64,000 nt of DNA from Sycon ciliatum (Eukaryota > Porifera > Calcarea > Leucosolenida > Sycettidae), in contig NC_088647.1 in assembly GCF_964019385.1 (NCBI RefSeq), positions 5,785,075-5,849,074 on the forward strand, given 5' to 3'. The stretch's first letter is position 1. Every line of letters begins with the position of its first letter. The notes beneath the pieces were generated by a model, which was not told the DNA's origin, ran no database searches, and saw only the letters and a list, made by a program, of their open reading frames with translations. Below, one piece after another: positions 1-13,399 of this stretch. The translations under genes and the position numbers were made by a program.

Positions 1-3000
1 GGCTGTATGAACATGGACATGGGCTGGATGAGCATGGATTCTCAGTCTAGAACTTAGAAGTGCCAACAGCAACCGGTTCCACCATCACAAAGACAACCCA
101 AACCAGTTGCTCGGCGATGCTAGGCCAGGGTACTGCTGGTACCAGGGTAGAGGGAATGAGGGAAACAGGAACAATGGAAGGCTCCAGATTGGCATGTGCA
201 CTCTGCGAGCACTTGACATGGCCTGGAGCAGAGCCGCCTGCAGAGGCTTGGTGGAGTGAGCGAAAGTTTGCCCAAACCCCAGCGTTCCAGGAGAGATGAG
301 GCAGGTGCTTTGTTCAACTAATTGTAGGATGCGATTGGCATCATCACTCTGGACCATCTTACACGTTTTAAGCTAGTTTGTATCCTCTTTCACACCATCA
401 TGATCACCCGACCACAGATCACTGACACTGATCGCTGGATCATGGAAGAGCCATTCACACACTGGACAATCAGCCACAGAGCATACACGGCATACTCGGC
501 AAAACAGGTTTTGAACAGCGTGAAACTTAGTTTCGTTTCATCAAACTGAGTTTCCGAGAGTAATCAAGCGTTCTAGAACAGAGGACAGGTTGCTCCCACT
601 GTGCATGTACTTCACGAGATTGGATCTGTTCACTCTCAAGGACTCCATGAGGACCTGGGATTAACGATCGAGTTACGGAGTGGCCAATACTTGGCACACG
701 CAAACTCTACGTCGTCGATGCCAAGTGGTTGCTCCACGACCTCAGATCAGCTACTAGTATGCACGGACTACATCCATGCATCAGCTATGCACGGACTGCA
801 TCCATGGAGCATCGCCACGTGAAAGCTGCAGCAGTGGCAACAGAGCCCTCCCGAATACAACGACTAGCGGTCAATGGTAGCGACAGAAACGACCAGCCTG
901 GATCAGCTGGCCTACGCGGTTCACGCAGGCACCTCGTAGATCTGTTTATTGAACAACTTTTAAATTAACCCATACTCCATGGAGCACAACATGTATGCTG
1001 AAAACCTCTGTCACAGGAAATGCCCTTTCATCATTCAGCACTGATCCACCTTCTGAAGCCGTTGCGGCTACACTGCGCCGCGGTACATGACTGTACACCA
1101 AGGACGGCTATAGACACTAGACTGTAGACAGTTGAACATGGACACCCCATGACTGAACGCCTGGAGCAAGGGTAAGACGCTAGAGCCGCTTTTGAAACAG
1201 CCAAAAACGACCAGGGAGTGTAACCGACCAGTTGGCCCCGAATCAGCTGTCTGCAAAATGGCACGTACATGTATACTGAAGTGGGAATACAGGATTTCAA
1301 GCAACACGCGTACCATTATTGAAATGCGTGTGATATTCTGAAAACACCAACAGGCTTGCAATTTTGCATACATGCCCTGTGAATAACAGTGTGACGGTAA
1401 CACACGGAGTCATGAAAGTACGAAGCTAACACCAAAGATGTCATGACTGTAACTTATCGAGTATACAATACATGTACATGTGATTGTGCACCACAGGATA
1501 ACGTCATTCTGCGACTATCACCATACAATGATACAGTACAGTAGAACTGGATGAGAGAGCTACTTTTAAAATCTTTACACTGTACTGTGTAAGTGAGTAG
1601 GAACGACGTACTAGTATTGTGTAGTAAAGCTTACAGCATGAAAGTGTGCCAACACGACCAGTATCTGCACTAACACTGGTAACAGTACTGCAGATACCAC
1701 AGAGGCCGCGTGGTGTCAAGGATAGCGCCAGTAACACTAACGAACTTTAGCAGTAACAGCTCTAGTTTAGTGTGTAAGTCCCATCGCCACCTCGTGCTAT
1801 GGGCATGCCGCAAGGTCCAGTGGTAAGCTTAGCATAAGACCCGGGCACCAGCAGACGTGGCTATGTATATCACCATCGCCTTTTACTGGAACTAAGTCTT
1901 GAAGCTGTAAGTGGAGTGGTGAGACGCGCCCTACAAGTACAACTGCAGCAGAACTAGCGCTGAGAATATTGCAGCACAGATTGGCAAGCAGAAATCCATT
2001 GTATCCCCTCGCCAGCCGCTCACAAAAAGTTGTACATTCCAGGGAAAGGATAGTCAAACCAGCCGGCCAGAGGGACTCCATTGCAGATGGATTCCGTCCA
2101 CACTGGAGATAGCCAGTGACACTTGTAACTGTTGCAGGTCGGATTCCCAGGAACCTGCACTGACTAAGTATGCTGCAAGCAGCCCATCAGGGGCAGTAGA
2201 ACTATAAGTGTACTGTAAACAACTAGCTGTTGTGTGATAAATACGCGAGTGAATCAACTGCTATCGGCTGGTATTCGTGAAGAGCAATACAGAGCAAGCA
2301 GAGTAGCAGTTCTGGGGATTGAGAGAAAGGGCCTATCTGTTCCATGTCTCCTGGCATTCTCACAACTAGTATCTGCATCTGGATCCTGTCAGTACCAACG
2401 TGGTTTCTTCGGACAAAGGTGAGTTTCTTACGCAGTAGAGTGCACGCTTTCATTAAGTTAAGTACTTGTATTATTTTAGTTCTTCGTTTATAATGTGATA
2501 AGAAATACTTAAAAAAATATTTCTGGCATGTCGGAAAGCCACCATGACAGCATCCAGTAGGTACGCCATTTTCGTTTAGGTCAACCTTCTTGCCAACGTT
2601 GTGTAGTCGTGTGCTCATGCAACCCATTTTTCGCCTACCTGGCCTAAGCAAAGAGATAATACAACGTTGCGTTCAAAGATAGTTACACGTGTTGAAGATG
2701 TCAACTAGCACAGCTCGAAACTCTAGAGTTGCCGTTCGTTATTTTAGGAATAAATCACTGGGACAAACGTTTAATCCACCAGCACGGGTAACGTTATTGT
2801 CTCATTATACATGTACATGTATACACCAGTAACACAACATTCTGGCTTCGAAGCGCGTCTTCCACTCTCTGTGTAGTGTCTGTGTACTTTGGGTGTGGAG
2901 CCGTGAGGGCAAGTATTTTAAAAGTTAAAAACAATCGTTTTATTAAATAGCCAGATTGAAATAACTGTCGTATTACACGACCCTAGGCCCTGTAGGTCTA

Positions 3001-4129
3001 GCACAGGAAACCACGAAATATTGGCCAAGCTGCAAGAAGACACCACACAATGCAAATCCGCTGTCTCGCAGTGAAGTTTTGGTGCATATCCTGCACTGTT
3101 GGAGCCCCTGGTGCCAGAGAGACGCCTAGGAGATGCCAGAACTCGAAGCAAGCACATGGCTCCGCGTCTACCAAAACAGCAGCGGAGACAGGCGGCTGGT
3201 GTATTTTCGCCAGTGGAAGGTGGCCAGTGTCCAGTGTCCAATGGATCTTCACCGTCCAATGCTGCTTTGTGCGCACAGATGTTAGTGGAGGGGTTTGGGC
3301 GTACACGACCTGCTCGATAGCATCTTGCCACAGAGGAAATACGAGAAAGGAAATTTAAGAATAGATAGAGCAGTTCAAGGATTTGGGTGAGAGGGGCACC
3401 ACGCCACAGTAGAGGGAATTCGCAGGATTATAATATCGATTGTTGTCCGTGGACACTGGACAGTGCTATGTTAGCACAAAGTCGTGTATAATACTAGTCA
3501 GTAAACTAGAATAGAACTGGAAGGTCACGTGTGACTGTGATGCAAAGCTCCCGACTCAAGAATACTGATACATCGGAAGATTGTAAAGTGCAGTGGTTGC
3601 GTACGTAAGTGTCAGTGAATGCCCATACATAACGACGTTACGTAACGTTACACGCATCCCTCCATACAGAGCGTTTTTTTCTCATACAGAGCGTCATCAT
3701 GCCATACATGTACAGGGAAAGCTGAGGCGACATACACTGTACATGTACATGACTGTAGTAGAGACTAAAGACTAGACGGTATTCAGCAAAAGTGACCACG
3801 TGACCGGCAGGTGAGCATCACCCATAAACTCATTGATATTCTTCTGCAGAAACCAGTGCATGTCTGTCAATGAGTGATCAACACAATCATTATAATATTG
3901 TACGATTGAATTCGGAAATACATTGTACAATCGAAGAGTAGGTCACAACAGCAGTCGTCTACCTCGCCCTTTGTTTAACAGTGCCCTCTACAATACACAT
4001 GGGCATAGAGCATTACACTACATTCAGTGGGCAAACACATGCAGACCTACACTGCACATGTATCCCAGGAGCAGTGGCTAGGAGAGGGGGGGCATCACAG
4101 GACAATTCCCTTTGCCTACATTACAAACA
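1..4129. other. non-coding DNA, no gene recognised
   Basis: Open frames here are short, overlap on both strands and lack recognisable domains. Small local repeats occur near 757-810, where a block of about 25 bases containing tatgcacggact is repeated. The longest frames (minus 2223-2651 and minus 2918-3331) show no family motif. A + frame at 3099-3320 follows a possible splice acceptor (ctcgcag at about 3070), but I cannot tie it to any exon partner. Confidence 0.6.
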
Positions 4130-4177
4130 CAACACACGCACGCACACACACACACACGCACACACACGCACACGCAC
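4130..4177. repeat. (CA)n microsatellite with CGCA interruptions
   Basis: A run of acacac and cgcaca units. Open frames across it are low-complexity Thr/His translations and are not genes. Confidence 0.9.
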
Positions 4178-7100
4178 GGGCCTGCGCTCCAACCAGCCTA
4201 CTCCGACTAGCCGGCATATCTGTAGACTAAACATTGCAAAAAGACAGGGACTAGAACTGGAAACTCGCCCCTAGCCATAGACATACATAGACATACACGC
4301 AAAACACGCAAAGTGTGTTCTAAGGCGGAGGGAGGGGACGGAATGGAAAACAGATAAGTTGAGATAACATCGTATCACGTGTGTACATGTATAAACTAGA
4401 ATCATTATAGCCACACTCGTGCACTAAATAGATAGCGTGTACATGCGCTACAGACCTAGACCGTAGTAGACGTCGTTACGCCATACCGCCATACGTAACT
4501 GTTCTTGATCGCCATCAAAGGGAGCGTGTAGCCAACCACAAACAAATGCCCTAAAGGCAATAGAAGTCGTATGGTGTCTGTTACGAGTGCCTCAGTAACG
4601 TAACTTGTATTTTGGTGTGAAGACCTCGTCATATCACCGTTGTGCAATACTAACACATACTCATAGGAAGTATATTGCCACCGCCGCCGGCAACAACAAG
4701 AGTTTAGAACAAAGCTACTACTGCCAGTACTGGTGTGAAGAAAAGTCCCCGGTTCTGTTTGCAGTGCGTGGGACACGGAGTCCAGGGATATCTGGGATAA
4801 CTCATTACACGATATTAGTAATGTGTAGGAAGCTATTGTACAATCATAACTCATACGTCCTGTACATGTAGAACGCTGGGATTTGTACGACCAGCATTAT
4901 GCTACGCCAGACAAGCACACAACACACATCCTTGACGTTTTCTACGTCCTGATTGCATCACGACTCTCCTCTGCCCTCCCGTTTGTATTCAACCCGGGTC
5001 CCGGGACCCCGACGAACTCACAATACACAAGAACTCGTGACGCTGCATACAAGCACACCTAACACCTAACCAGCTGTACCAAGGCTAGAAGTAGAAGCGT
5101 TGGCGGGGAGGAAAAAAACTTTGGACGCGTTCTACTAACGCCACTGTCGAGTGGAAGACAGGAAGCACACAGGAAGTGTGCGGGCAACGGCAAACACCAG
5201 CACGGTTCACAGCAGCTGCTGACGCTCTATCCGACCACTCAAGCATTTCCCACAACACGACATGTACATGTACATCATCCAGTTGACTTTCTCCAAAAGA
5301 CGTTATGCGAAGCATCTGGCTAACACTCTTCCACAGACACCAATCCCCTGTTGGTCAGTCCGCCGCCTGTCACCCAGGGGCATACAGAAACCAGTCATGA
5401 CCAGCAGTTGTGTGTGTGTAGCTTTAGGCCATTTCAAACTGCTCATGTGGGACGGCAGCTAGTGAACTAGCTGAAGCAACAGACCTGGCCGCCCACATGG
5501 TCACCACGTCAGGGTTACGTGGGCGGCGGGTGCATGCTGGGGCTAAAGATAGATGTAGGGTGGCCGTGGGTGAACAGGAACGCACAGTTTCCAGAAGCTC
5601 TACGCAAAGGAAAGGAAGAGGCAGTGCGAAACATATCAATACCATCCCAATACATGTATACTGTGAGAAATGGACGACCTCAGTACCCCCCCCCCCCCCC
5701 CCCTCCCCTCATAAACATGATTGTACAATGACATAATAATATGTGCTTGTCGTAAGTAAATGCACATGTACACACTGTACATGAACCTGGGTTTTAGAAG
5801 GCGATTTGCAAGACTTCAATTCTTGATAAACACGCTTACACGTGAACTGTACAGTCATGTACATGTACATAATTGTACGTGTGTTCTTCGAATGTTCGTG
5901 AATATTCTGCATCGCACATACACGTACATGTACATGTACATGACAACTAATGCATGTAGTACTAACACTAACAGGCTGCTAATTAAAGTCGGGGGTTCAT
6001 AAGAAAAGGCAACACTGGGTTCAACCGAACAACAATCCGCGGCAGGATGTCACACATGGTGCACTGACACGACAAAGGCGTCTTCAGTTGGTTGAGAGCT
6101 GCAACAGCTGTAACACCACTGTTGCAGAAGAAGGGCGAAATCACGGAAAAGGCGGTGAAGACAAAACACGGGTTCAAGTATTAGCTAAGTGTAGACAACA
6201 GACTGGCAGTTGTCTTGATAACTAACACATTTGCACATGGTCACAATGCTCTTTTCACGCGGATCGCCTCTCTCCTGGCTGAGAAGAGCAAGGAGCCATA
6301 CGCGCAGGTTACCTCCTTGCTGCGCTGCCGCCTTGGGTTTGTCCTGGTGCGTTGTGGTGCCATGTGCGTGCGTGGCTCAAGGAGCATGTTTGCTCCTGCC
6401 GTGCCTGAGTCCCCTGCTGTGCTAGTGCTAGTAGTGGTGGCGCAGGCACGCATCCAGTGAACCTGCAGTGATCCTACTGAGTGACAGAGTCTGATAATGA
6501 TTACATTACTGTATCTGATGATTCGTTTTATGTAATTATTGTGTTGATTCTTCACAAATTTGTTATTTTGCCCGTACAAGAGGCTCAAGGAGTTATTAGT
6601 AATTCCTAAAAACAAAAACAAATAGTAGAGATACATTGTACATGTACATTGTAGATGTACATGATCAATGTCCAAACAATGACATGTACATGCTTCCGTC
6701 CGCCCAGCCGTGATTGTGATTTTACGATTGGTGTAATGTTGTTCTTCGGATATTGAAATTTATTTTAAAAATATAAGAACCCGTACAATGACAATTATGT
6801 ATACGTACACACATGTACATGACCGCTGATTGTAGCCTGGGAGTGGGAGAGTCCCGTCCACCAAAATACAATGTACAATGCACATCTACTATTGTACATG
6901 TACATGCGACAGCTTCCGGACATATACATGATTGCACATGTCTACTCCACAGACAATCTAATCAAATCTACTTGCACGGAATCCCTCCACATGATGCACC
7001 AACAACAGTGTGTCATGCGCCATTACTGTCTGTAGGCCTGGACTCTGGCCAACACGGCAAACATTTAACAGCCGCTCAGGATATCCTCCTCCTTGCACTG

Positions 7101-8030
7101 AAAACGCGGCAGGAAAGTGCCCTGGAAACATCTGCAACTGCAAGCAGATGGGACAGTGGGTATGTGCGGGATAGCGGCCCATACATGTACATGACGTGTA
7201 CAGGTATACAAGTGGCTTCAGAGGTTCCAACTACAGTGCTGTACTTACGGTACATGTATCCCCAAACTAAACTGAAAATGCGGATCGTATTCGAAGGCCT
7301 ACATGTACAATGTACATCAATCTGTGGAAACAGGACTCTCAGGGGGAAAATCCCACCTGACACTCACCCTTGGGATGACAAGAGTCTCTTTCGCGAACGG
7401 CTATTGAGTTATACTGGTCTATGCAAATACAGTTATTGTTCTTAGAAGCAGTGGCACTTGAACCCGAACACGTCCTCGTAGAGTGTCATAGTAGAATACG
7501 CCGGGAGATCGGTGATGCTCAGAAACGTCTTGACTCTTGCAAAGATCATAGTCCGGAATGTACAGCACTAATGAACACGCAAGTATAACGAGTGACGCAC
7601 GCTATCAGTGAACTGTGTGGGAAGCGTGAAGGTCGTGTACACACACGCTATTACTACTAGCCAGCCTCACACTCACAGGAAAGAGTTGATGGCCATAGAC
7701 GTATGGCTGTACATTACGTATACTGTGTATACATTTATTTTTATATTTCGTAACCGTCCTGTTGTCAAAGTAACGTTAGTTCCTTTGCTGGGTAATAATG
7801 GCTGACTGTCATGTATTGTTAGTACCGGTAGTATTACACTGTCGTTCTCGTGGCCGTTACCTCATCTCCCTCACTACAGTCTACAGTCTACGGTGTAACA
7901 AGACAGTGCATCTGGGGACGCCGAAACGGTCCGGAGTCCGAGAGGTGGCAGGCAGCACTTGCCAGAAGGCCTTGTGTGAAGTGTTAGTTGTCTGGTTGTC
8001 GCTTTTACGTGTATCAGCGATTCTGCACTT
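4178..8030. other. non-coding DNA rich in TACATGTACA motifs
   Basis: No gene recognised. There is a C17-18 run at 5686-5703 and many acatgtac palindromes (for example near 5262, 5860, 5926, 6640, 6812, 6895 and 7190). The 210-codon frame at 6813-7445 is built partly from those palindromes (MYMT and HVHA peptides) and is not credible as a gene. Confidence 0.6.
7445..7588 (+). pseudogene. possible C-terminal remnant of a LINE reverse transcriptase
   Basis: A 47-codon frame reads EHVLVECHSRIRREIG, which has the form of the E-x-EHVL-x-EC segment near the C-terminus of many invertebrate non-LTR ORF2 proteins. Upstream frames are broken and no RT core motif is visible. The call rests on one short motif and could be chance. 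Confidence 0.25.
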
Positions 8031-8090
8031 GTCATTCAGCCGATCAGTCATGTACATGTACAGTGCATGACGGATCGGCTGAATGATGAC
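8031..8090. repeat. short hairpin with TACATGTACA-type loop
   Basis: CATTCAGCCGATC-x-GTCATG at 8033-8052 is followed, after a loop containing tacatgtaca, by its reverse complement ending in GATCGGCTGAATG. The stem is about 20 bp with one mismatch. Confidence 0.7.
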
Positions 8091-8197
8091 TGTATTTAAC
8101 GTCAAACTCAAAAGCCTGCCATAAATAACGTGATGTTGCGTGATAGCTCCGGGATGTCAGAATGCTCCTATCATACACATGTACATGAACCTCTCTA

Positions 8198-8256
8198 ATC
8201 CACTCCTATCTCTCTCTCTAATCCACTCCTATCTCTCTCTCTCTCTCTCTCTCTCT
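8198..8256. repeat. CT-rich microsatellite with a duplicated TAATCCACTCCTATCTCT block
   Basis: The block taatccactcctatctct appears twice and runs into an uninterrupted (CT)n tract. Confidence 0.85.
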
Positions 8257-10656
8257 AATCCACCACCCGGCACCAGTACCAGGCGGCTGAGGCCACGTAC
8301 AGGTATTTTCATCGTCCCAGTGATGTACAATGTATACGCGCAAGTAGTTGTCGCTAGGCAGTTGATCTGACAGAGCTCGTACAGGTACCTGCCTGCCACT
8401 AACACTAGCTAGGTAGGTACATTGTACGTTTTTATTCGATTTCGCAGAACCAAACGGGCGGTGTCGCCCAATTACATGGAAGCGCTAACACTGCCTACGT
8501 GTAGAACAACAACACGTAGGGGAATGAGAAAAACGTTGTCAACAACTGAGGAGTGAGGTGACAGTGAATCAGTGAAACTCATTCCAACAAACGACATGTA
8601 CTTGCACATGTATCAATTAGAATAATCCTGCATGGCAACGTACTAGTATTCATGCAGTTTAGGTTTATCGTGATGTCCCGCCACCGTACCGATGCACAGC
8701 TGTTTACTGTAGCACTACCGTTGTACACAGGAACGCCGCAAACAGTCAACATCACCAACGTGAACACCACCACCACCAACAACAACAACAACAACCCCGC
8801 GATGTCGCGACCTCCCCCAAAGCAACAGCTAGCTAATCACATACTGAGCACCGGCAATTTGGAAGATGACACACAGAGGAACTGCAAATAGTCGTACGCC
8901 AATCCCAAACCCAGCAGCTTCTGCACAATGAAAGGCGGCTCAACATAAACGCAACGCCGTCATACTGGTACAAGTACTATAATTATTCCGCGTGAAAGTG
9001 CCGGATAATCGGGGCCAGGAGGTGCCTGGGAATTGAACACTATCTTCTGGGAAAGTCTGGAGGCTGCAGCATCAACAATAGCAACAATTCCTCTAAAGGC
9101 TAACTACCGGGGTATTGGTCAGAGATTGAAAAAGGACACCCAGGGAAAGGAAAGGACACCCAGGGAAAGGAAGAGGAGAAGACAATAGCCAGTGACTTCC
9201 ATCCTCTTTTAAATCCGACTTTGTTCCAGTTCTACTTGTAGATGTACTTCGCCATTCATGTAAGGCCTTCCAGCACAGCACAGCACAGCACTGCAACACA
9301 AACACGACTAGTACTATAGTATACCGGAGACGGATACATACACGCGCATACATGTACAAGATCGGTTCTTCCTTCATGGATACAATGAGCAGTGACGATT
9401 AGTACTAGTGACGATCCTCAGCTAAATACGTGCTGCGAACAGTTGACTGTCGTGGAAAGCAGCTCCGCCCTAGCCCAGTACCGGATTAAGCACTGTTGGA
9501 GCAGTGATGCAACTTACAATGTAGACTGTACTTGATTGCAGGAGAACGTGCTAGATATCCTCAGCGGCCTAGCAGCCTGGCTTGTTCTTCTTATCTACAT
9601 CGTGCTATTTGGCAGTTGTTATTGAATATTGGCAATTATTTAGGACTGAGTACCAGAAAGAAAAGCATTGACTATGCCTATGCTATGGCTTGGAAACACA
9701 CGTGTACCGGAGGGCAGTGCAGTGTTGATGGCTTCGTGATGCATGCATGTCAATACTACTGTCTTAGTTACTTGAGAGTTGAGTAGGATCAGAGCGTGAC
9801 ACCGGCGGTAGTGTACTGTGTAGGCCACATGTGCAGATCACTCCCTTGCCCTTGGCCTAGCATGGTGAGAGCTGTAGATCATAAAGAGGTGTACAATCAT
9901 GTAACTACATGACTGTACTGATATGACAGTATGAGTGCTATCCTACAATCGGCGGCTCACACTGAGTCACAGCCTCACAGCGCATCCGATATGACGCAGA
10001 GTGGACGGAGAAGGACCTGCCGAACCTTCACAATGCCTTTTGAAGAGTTGCCATTCTTGTGCAAAGGTCGACACGATGACAAAACGCTTGACAGGTGAAC
10101 TGTGATGCAATCAGGCATGGATATGGCCTCCACTCGTACTCTCTGGCTGTGGCCATGTTCTGTGACAGGGCGACAAAAACATGAGTACACGAAGCACAGA
10201 AGCCATAATAATTTCGACTAGGCCTTTCGTACCATTACCGTAAAGTACCGTTGATCCGCCCCTGTCGATTTTCTACCTGTGATTGTGAAGCGACTTCGGC
10301 GTATACATGTACAACGAAATACGATGTTGAATCGACGCATGCACTCCTGTACACGATACTTGACAATCTAGGATGAAAATGTGCACAATCCAGCACATCG
10401 AGTCTGATCCTCCACGTCGTTGTACATGTATATCGTACTGCACTTTTTGTATTAATTTTTGTATTTGTATTTATGGATTCTCCACAGGCCTTAGCCTAAA
10501 TCGAGGGAGTCTCCGTCAACAGCTTAAGAAGAAGAAGCTGAGGAGAAAAATAAAACTAGGAGATAGAATGATGCGGGGTGGTAGTAATACAACACATAAC
10601 ACAGTGCTCTATGACATCGCTACTCTACGTGCAATGAAACCAGAGCTCTAGAGGGC
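8257..10656. other. non-coding DNA; small duplications and a TIR-end fragment
   Basis: A 21-bp block (aaaggacacccagggaaagg) is duplicated at 9137-9178. Trinucleotide runs (CCA then CAA) lie at 8766-8795. A lone sequence taccgtaaagtaccg at 10237-10251 matches the terminus of the element at 61570-61876 and is probably a worn copy of that end. No gene is recognised. Confidence 0.6.
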
Positions 10657-10848
10657 TCATGACGGGTGATAGCAAAAGTGCGTGCGGACAAGAGCGGTAA
10701 AACATTTTGGGCTGGATACAGTACGAATGGCAGCCGGGAGGGAGTTCCATGTGGCAGTGGTGACACTGAAGAGAAAGGTGGCACGGGTGTGTGTGCTGGC
10801 TCTAGCAGGCGGGAGTAGATGTTGGGGGCGCCTGGCGCTGTTTGACAC
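10657..10848 (-). pseudogene. LINE reverse transcriptase C-terminal remnant
   Basis: The minus frame reads TFLFSVTTATWNSLPAAIR and then VSSPKCFTALVRTHF. This is the conserved tail of many Jockey/CR1-type ORF2 proteins (an FFPRT-x-WNSLP segment followed by a short basic helix). Nothing of the RT catalytic core remains next to it, so this is a truncated relic. The assignment is based on motif form, not on a search. Confidence 0.55.
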
Positions 10849-10898
10849 CGTGTAGCCCTAGGAAGCTAGGTCCTCCAGGGTCGTCATCTGGCTACTAC

Positions 10899-11192
10899 CA
10901 AGAGTACATAACCCCCAAGAGTGTGCAACTCCAGATAGCTATGGGGTCTGCGACGGCAGAACTTCACATCACGTGATGAACCCGTACACATTATTTGCAC
11001 TCTGTGCATGATAGATACAGGGTTGTACGCAGCCCAGCTTTGGGTACAACTCTCTTGTGGTCACTTAAATCTTTGCACTGTTTGCCAGCATAACCTTTTG
11101 AACCATGTCACGTGATGTGAAGTTCTGCCGTCGCAGCACAGCATAGAGGTTGTGCAGGCAGTTGCACACTCTTGCCGGGTTATGTACTCTTG
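10899..11192. mobile_element. CAAGAGT-family TIR element, copy A (MITE-like)
   Basis: The left end CAAGAGTACATAACC and right end GGTTATGTACTCTTG are inverted. Both are followed inward by a second inverted motif (CAAGAGTGTGCAACT / AGTTGCACACTCTTG) and a 29-bp perfect inverted pair (10948-10976 and 11108-11136, with CTGCGACGGCAG). Flanks are CTACTAC on the left and CTACTAT on the right, a near-perfect 7-bp target duplication. It is 294 bp with no coding capacity. Copies B (13018-13383) and C (53466-53815) share the design. Confidence 0.85.
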
Positions 11193-11339
11193 CTACTATT
11201 AGTATTGATAAGGACGGCTTAGGTGGTGGAGCTCAAGAAGGCACTGAATGTGTCTTCGCTATGCCAGGCTGGGCCACTGGAGGTGCGCGAAAAGTGAGAC
11301 TTTCGGCTCCGTTTGAGGAGGGTACACGCCAAACAGAGA

Positions 11340-11671
11340 TTCTGCTATACGTGAAACGTAGAGAAATCACGTAGAGAGCAAGTGTCTGGGTTAGAGTCTA
11401 CGGCTTCGCGTGTTTTGGCTCCAGATTTCTACGCGGAGATCAGGTTCTCTACGTTGTGGCACACGCAAAGAAAATGCGTACGGATCTGCTGGGTATCGAT
11501 TAACTGCAGGCAGAAAACTGCCAAATATGGAAGGGGAAAGTCCCAGTACGCATTTCACGTTATTTCTCTACGTGAACGTAGAGCAGAACAGATTTTCTTT
11601 ACGTTACGGGAACGCGAAGAAAGCAAGTTCCCGGGCCTACGTGATTTCTCTGCGTTTCACGTATAGCAGAA
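11340..11671. mobile_element. TIR element with TTCTGCTATACGTGAAACG ends
   Basis: The 36-base left end starting TTCTGCTATACGTGAAACG and the right end (reverse complement of 11636-11671) match with one or two differences. Weaker inverted similarity continues inward (ACGTAGAG-type motifs). No transposase frame is seen. The frames across it (11382-11748) are translations of the inverted repeat. Confidence 0.75.
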
Positions 11672-11714
11672 CCTGCCGCAGGATCACAATAGCAGAACCT
11701 GCCGCAGGATCACA
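11663..11714. repeat. 26-bp direct duplication
   Basis: The unit atagcagaacctgccgcagg plus atcaca occurs twice in tandem at the right edge of the TIR element ending at 11671. Confidence 0.85.
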
Positions 11715-12110
11715 CGTGCCACTCTTGCCTGTAGCCGTTCAAGAGTAGTAGCCTGAGCACTGGGGAGTTGAAATTGCCAGAGGGATGAGGCGTATTCAAC
11801 CACAGGTCGAACATATCCAGTGTACAAGCGGCTGGCTACGGCTGGGGTGATACGCTTGGTCATGTGGATCAGCAGGACCACTCGCTGGCGGAACTAATTA
11901 CTTTGTCGTGATGGTGGCGACGTGGCTGGTGAAGTCGAGGTTAGAGTCCAAGATGACTCCAAGATGTCCGTGAGTCATTACATCAGACACGTCATCTCCC
12001 TGCATTCTCAGGTGCGGAAGTAGGGCGGGCACGTTCTGCACGACTTCTAGGAGAGAACTGCATGGTGCAAGACTTCGAAGGGTTGAAGCACCCTCCGACT
12101 GAATCTTGAC
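11684..12110 (-). pseudogene. LINE reverse transcriptase fragment (degenerate)
   Basis: On the minus strand the upstream part reads THGHLGVILDSNLDFTSHV, the familiar YLGV-x-LD-x-L-x-W-x-H segment after the RT catalytic domain. After a frame break it resumes with RLYTGYVRPVVEYASSLW and LERLQARVARVIL, the typical thumb/connection region of CR1- and Jockey-type ORF2. The reading frame is interrupted near 11880-11900 and both ends are missing, so this is a dead fragment. Clade not assigned. Confidence 0.75.
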
Positions 12111-13010
12111 AGCCTTAATCTAATTCCCGCCCCTGCCGAAAACCGAGATGGGAAGCGTGGGGCTTTGGCGATCGTGTGCTGATTTGCTTTCCTTCAACCA
12201 CAAATCTATTAAATTAAATACATGAGTCAGGACCAGGACAAAAAGGGAAGGCGGACTGCTCCTACTCGCTTTCCTCCACACGGTTTCCTGCCGTCGCCTT
12301 CATACTTTTGGCTCTACTGCTGCATATGTATAAGTATGGGCTAGGGGTTCCTGTTCGGGGCAGTAAGCCGCCTTTTTGATGCAATGGTGAATGACTTTGG
12401 CTTGCGCCGTCCTTGCTGTCTCGTCCGGAAATCCATAGCCAGCTGAGAATACACTAGCGAATGAAGAAGGCGGCGTATGGTGCCAGAGTTGACCAGGTGG
12501 CGAGAGCACTGGATGTGGACAAAAACGAAGAGTTGGTGTACATCGAATGTGATGGGTAAGATGGGTAAGCAACGCACCCGGGTTTTTTGTTTTGTCTGCA
12601 GCGGCGGGCAGTCACATGCCAGTGTTTCATTTCCTGCTGAATTTGGGTCGTCTTTTTCCTTTGCTTCTCACTTTATGGTTTCACGGGATTGGCTTTATGA
12701 ATAAACCCGTTTTCCAGCAGTGCCGTTTGAGGCTACACTCAAGGAGAGTTGCTATTAAAAGACTACATCATACTACATCATACTACATGTACATGTAGGA
12801 GAAGTCATTCTCCATTCATTGCTATCCTATGACTGGACTAAAAAAAAGAAGAAAAAGGTGTTGAGTCCCATTCTGCCACCGACTGACAGGGGCCTGATGC
12901 CAGGATCTCCACTAGACCAGACAAGCATTGTGCAGCGGTACCAGGACTAGGCCCTTAAAAAGACAAATGTAAATGTATTGCATGTGCAAGATTATCACTG
13001 TCTATTATAC
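12111..13010. other. non-coding DNA, nothing recognised
   Basis: Short overlapping frames only. I see no domain, tRNA or repeat family here except a TACATGTACATGTA motif at 12785. Confidence 0.5.
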
Positions 13011-13017
13011 GTGGAAG

Positions 13018-13383
13018 CAAGAGTACATATACTACCAAGAGTGTGCAACTCGACTATCCCCCAGCCCACGGCGGAATTTTTTTATGACATCCGTCTTTGG
13101 CGGCTGTTTGGCTCGCTGATGCCATCATGCGTAGCCAGAGATCAAAGTACAAAGAATTTGTACATCACAGCTACGGTAGTCGAAGCAGAACAACGGACGA
13201 TAGATCGATGTGTCTTGAACCTGACCAACTCTCACCGTATCTACAAAACAAGCGCGGGAAAGCATACCCACTTCATCATACTTCTACCCAAGAATGACGC
13301 AATAAAAAAATTCCGCCGTGGGTGAACCCATCGCAGCTCAAGATAGGAGTTGCACACTCTTGGTTTATGTACTAGTACTCTTG
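13018..13383. mobile_element. CAAGAGT-family TIR element, copy B
   Basis: The left end CAAGAGTACATA and right end TATGTACTAGTACTCTTG are inverted. The internal CAAGAGTGTGCAACTC motif and its complement (GAGTTGCACACTCTTG), and an inner inverted pair containing CCCACGGCGGAATTTTTTTAT, strengthen the call. The element is flanked by an exact 7-bp direct repeat GTGGAAG (13011-13017 and 13384-13390). A second CAAGAGTACATAACC starts right after the duplication at 13391, so it inserted beside an older family end. The 115-codon frame inside is not a gene. Confidence 0.88.
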
Positions 13384-13399
13384 GTGGAAGCAAGAGTAC

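Noticed and set aside
3070..3320. Possible terminal exon after CTCGCAG
   Set aside because: In-frame stop next to the acceptor and no partner exon.
6813..7445. 210-codon + strand frame
   Set aside because: Much of it translates TACATGTACA repeats, it has no domain, and the opposite strand is similarly open.
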